Shown here: positions 61,183 through 64,000 of the stretch, piece after piece
Position numbering within the stretch: position 1 is the first letter of the stretch
How the letters are laid out: the number at the start of each line of letters is the position of its first letter
Assembly: GCA_034509735.1 (NCBI GenBank)
Contig: JACGWO010000005.1
Coordinates: 34,316,479 to 34,380,478 of the forward strand
DNA length: 64,000 nt
Reading direction: 5' to 3'
From: Sesamum alatum
Lineage: Eukaryota; Streptophyta; Magnoliopsida; Lamiales; Pedaliaceae
Made by a program: the position numbers and the translations under genes
The notes under the pieces: model-generated
Told to the model about the DNA's origin: nothing
What the model saw: only the letters and a program-made list of their open reading frames with translations
The model's database searches: none

Positions 61183-61905
61183 TAATATATATATATAAGT
61201 ACTTTAACTTACTAAAAAATAATATACGTTAACGTGACATTGTGATATGAAATTTTGTCCTATTATAAGAACTTTTGGTAAATTACATATGTTATCACAT
61301 ATAACAAAAACAAGTAGTAAATAAAATATTAATTAACCATAGACTAATCAGCTTTAATTTAACAGAAAGTAAAAATAATATTAAATTATCATCAAAAAGC
61401 TAATCTCAACATTATTCATGAAGTTGGTCCAAACGAGCTAACAGGTAGGGAAAAGTACAAAGACTTGATATTAGAAATGTTAAGAAAAACCTGTAAAAAA
61501 ATAAAATATTAATTACACCACTATGATATAAACAAAAATTTTAAAAATTATTCAAAGTCAGAGTTGGTGGTACACGCACTTTGACTGCAAAGATGAGTCT
61601 GAAAAGTGCGTTTTTTGTTTTTTTTGTTTTTACAATTGCCCTTATCTCTCCCAGCCTAATCAAGTATATATGATATACTAAAATATATATGACCTGGGGC
61701 AGTGTAAGTCAATGTTCATAATATAAGAGTGATTTTTTTTATTTTAATTTTTCATAGGGCGGTTCTTGATATTTATCCATATCACATGGGTCAAAATGAA
61801 TTTAATCCTGACAAGTAAATAAGGCCCTTAAGTATTATTAAATAAAAATATTTAGAAAATTGAAGCTCATATACGAAGTATATCCCTATCTACATATAAC
61901 CAATA
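61183..61905. other. Intergenic, nothing recognised
   Basis: AT-rich, with no frame or motif. Confidence 0.5.
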
Positions 61906-62330
61906 GGGTAAATTACAGCCACCTTCCTTGAGGTTTGACATAATTACAAATACTCCATCGTTGTTTGAAAAATTACAAATACCCTCCTAAGGTTTGTAGT
62001 TTTTAACCAAGGCCTGAAATTGACCATTTTGCCCTTGATTTTTTAGTTAAAATTGTAGAAAAATCAACCAAGGCAAATTGCATTATTGCTCCTCTGTGTA
62101 AAAAGCTTAAAAAACCTCTCCCTCCGCATTGTAGCCCAAAAAAATTCAAATTTTTTTAAAAATAATACAATTTGCATAAGGGCATTTTAATCAGTTCATT
62201 CATGAAAAGGGATGGAAATGGGTTATTCATTAAATGATTACAAGCTTCAGGGGTTATTTATAATTTTCAAACAACAAGGAGGTATTTATAATTATGCCAA
62301 ATCTCGGGAAAAATAGTTGTAATTTACCCT
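61906..62330 (+). mobile_element. Fold-back MITE, 'GGGTAAAT' family
   Basis: It starts GGGTAAATTACAGCCACCTTCC and ends GAAAAATAGTTGTAATTTACCCT. The interior appears inverted relative to the copies in introns 11 and 12: 'gaccattttgcccttg' comes first and 'cataagggcattttaatcag' later. Confidence 0.75.
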
Positions 62331-63226
62331 AATCAATATCGCACAACTATTATAATGCGCAATACACATTAGTATTTCGACCGACTAGTGAACAATATAT
62401 ACAAACTACATATAATCCGGCAATTATTATGGGCTTTTGATTCAACTGAGCTGCTTGTACAAAAGCTTATACAAATACAAAACAACGTTGATATCTATTA
62501 AATTTGAACTTTCAAGTTAATTCGGATTACACATGCTCATTTACTACCGTCTTGAATCAGAATCCATTTTTATAGATATATTAACTAATAATATTTAACA
62601 ATAAATATAATATTAAATAAAATATGTATATCTTAGGAACTACTGATTCGTATATAAAACAAATAAGGTGCAATCGCTCAGAAAAGTATTGTTCGCACAA
62701 AGCAGCCTGCGATACGAACCTCGGTGCGCGTGAGAGACGACTACAGAAGAAATTTTCATGTAACAGTCAAAAATTATTTTTTATTGTAAAAAGGGCTAGT
62801 AGAAGTGTGTTCATCAGATAATAAGTTCATCATACAAATGAGTCAAATTAATATCTACAAATTTGGTACGGTATGAACCATTGGTCTCATGCTATAAGTA
62901 TTGAGATTTCAACCTTAACTATTAGGTCAAAACTTCGTTGCTAGCATTCGTCTTCGTGACAATCCTAATTGGGAGACTATAAATTATAGTCTCATCTCAA
63001 CCTAAAAAAATTCTATAGTTAGGAAGCAAATTTATGTTAATTTAAGATTTATTTTTGTATGATTTGAAGAATCTTGGACCATGATCTTATTTAATGAAGT
63101 AATCCTAAACTCAATATGCTTGACCTTATAAATTAATAACCATATCCTCTTTTGAGATTCATATTAAGGTTAATAAAATATACAAAGTTATAAGATGACA
63201 TACAATTGTTGAACATAATTTTAAGG
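62331..63226. other. Intergenic with a possible SINE remnant
   Basis: At 62880-62945 the minus strand reads 'TTTTGACCTAATAGTTAAGG' (A-box-like) and 'TTGAAATCTCAATAC'. Otherwise nothing. Confidence 0.4.
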
Positions 63227-63535
63227 ATAAATTATATCAACATCCCTCTAATTAGATCTAATTATACAAATACCTCATGCCATTTATAAAATTACAATTT
63301 GCTCACTGAACGGTGTTAGTGTAATGTACCTCCAGGGATGTTTGTATAAAATTTTTACCACTGGTGTTTGTGTAATGTACCTCAGTGAATGTTTGTGTAA
63401 AACTTCACCATTGAATTATGATTGTACTTATAATTACTGGCTACAATATCAAGAAATGTACTTGTAATTTTATATAGACAGAGGGTGTTTGTATAATTAG
63501 ACCTCACCTAGAAAATGTCAATATAATTTATCATA
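63227..63535. mobile_element. Fold-back element with GATAAATTATAT ends
   Basis: Left GGATAAATTATATCAACATCC and right 'GTCAATATAATTTATCAT' are inverted. 'gatctaattatacaaatacctc' opposes 'gtgtttgtataattagacctc'. The centre holds 'tttgtgtaatgtacctc' twice plus text related to the array at 45 kb. It ends about 220 bases before the MADS gene start. Confidence 0.6.
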
Positions 63536-63638
63536 ATTTTAATTCAATAGGATTGCGTAATTAATTTTCATAAGGTGACACATTATGGTAAAATTTTGAT
63601 ACTTTGTAAGAAAGGATCCATATGAGGTGAATCATACC

Positions 63639-63648
63639 TATAAATAGC
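63639..63648 (+). promoter_or_regulatory. TATA box of the MADS-box gene
   Basis: CTATAAATAG matches the plant consensus well, 110-120 bases before the start codon, followed by a pyrimidine-rich leader. Confidence 0.7.
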
Positions 63649-63757
63649 ACTTTCTTTGCATGGTTAATTAAAAACACCCTCTTCTTCATTGTTCCTTCTT
63701 ACTCCAATCTTTCAAATTCTCTCATATTTGTTGGATTTTTCTATTATTTTTACAGCA

Positions 63758-64000
63758 ATGAGTTCATCACAACACAACAATACGACAAAAAAAGGAAAGG
63801 GTCGTCGAAAGGTGAACATGGTGAAGATGGAAAACGAAACTAATCTTCAAGTCACTTTTTCTAAGCGGCGTGCTGGCCTGTTTAAAAAGGCTAGCGAGCT
63901 CAGCACTCTTTGTGGGGCCGAAACTGCTGTCCTTGTTTTCTCTCCGGGAAACAAAGCACATTCCTTCGGCCACCCCAATGTGGAGGCAATTTTTAAGAGG
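63758..64000 (+). CDS. Type I MADS-box transcription factor (AGL62-like), 5' part
   Basis: The first 81 codons, open to the window edge. A basic N-terminus ([19 protein letters not shown]) leads into the MADS domain: [40 protein letters not shown] and [12 protein letters not shown]. The [16 protein letters not shown] and SFGHPNV signatures match the M-alpha AGL61/AGL62-type proteins, which in Arabidopsis act in the central cell and endosperm (AGL62 delays cellularisation). Type I genes usually have a single coding exon, consistent with the uninterrupted frame. The rest of the protein, including dimer partner regions, lies outside the window. Confidence 0.92.
   Translation, partial: MSSSQHNNTTKKGKGRRKVNMVKMENETNLQVTFSKRRAGLFKKASELSTLCGAETAVLVFSPGNKAHSFGHPNVEAIFKR

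Noticed and set aside
1..64000. CRISPR array, operon-like cluster or biosynthetic gene cluster
   Set aside because: No regular direct-repeat/spacer array exists; the tandem array at 45 kb has no unique spacers. The genes are unrelated eukaryotic loci with introns.

Overview
This window is nuclear DNA from a flowering plant, most likely a eudicot. Genes have many GT-AG introns, intergenic DNA is very AT-rich, and short non-autonomous transposons are abundant. The proteins are plant-specific or plant-typical: an XTH wall enzyme, a plastid ClpR subunit, a RALF peptide and a type I MADS-box protein. Protein style and repeats would suit an asterid, but I cannot fix the species.

Layout. 1-1.7 kb is a repetitive stretch, possibly a copia-type LTR or its neighbour. 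4.5-8.1 kb (+) is a xyloglucan endotransglucosylase/hydrolase gene with 4 exons. 10.1-13.9 kb (+) is LSM4 with 7 coding exons. 15.6-22.0 kb (+) is a 13-exon membrane protein of the heparan-alpha-glucosaminide N-acetyltransferase-like family. 25.1-27.8 kb (-) is a 7-exon gene for a putatively secreted protein I do not recognise. 29.2-35.4 kb (-) is the plastid Clp subunit ClpR3 with 9 exons. 36-46 kb is a gene-poor desert of degraded transposons. 46.1-46.5 kb (-) is a single-exon RALF prepropeptide. 47-55 kb is again mostly relics. 55.0-59.6 kb (-) is the checkpoint clamp subunit RAD9 with 10 exons. 59.8-61.2 kb is a cluster of Helitron-like elements. 63.8-64.0 kb (+) is the start of a type I MADS-box gene (AGL62-like), cut by the window edge.

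The genes are independent housekeeping or developmental loci, not a cluster or operon. I reconstructed exon-intron structures by eye from frame continuity, splice dinucleotides and remembered family alignments. For every complete gene the exon lengths sum to a multiple of three with one terminal stop.

I see no convincing new multi-gene system. The most unusual material is at the repeat level. Several families of short fold-back elements share a theme of TAAATTAC/GTAATTTA-like ends. Two same-orientation copies of one family flank an in-frame exon of the acetyltransferase gene. Short Helitron-like elements sit head to tail. Two genes also contain short, stop-free candidate introns whose retention would keep the reading frame.
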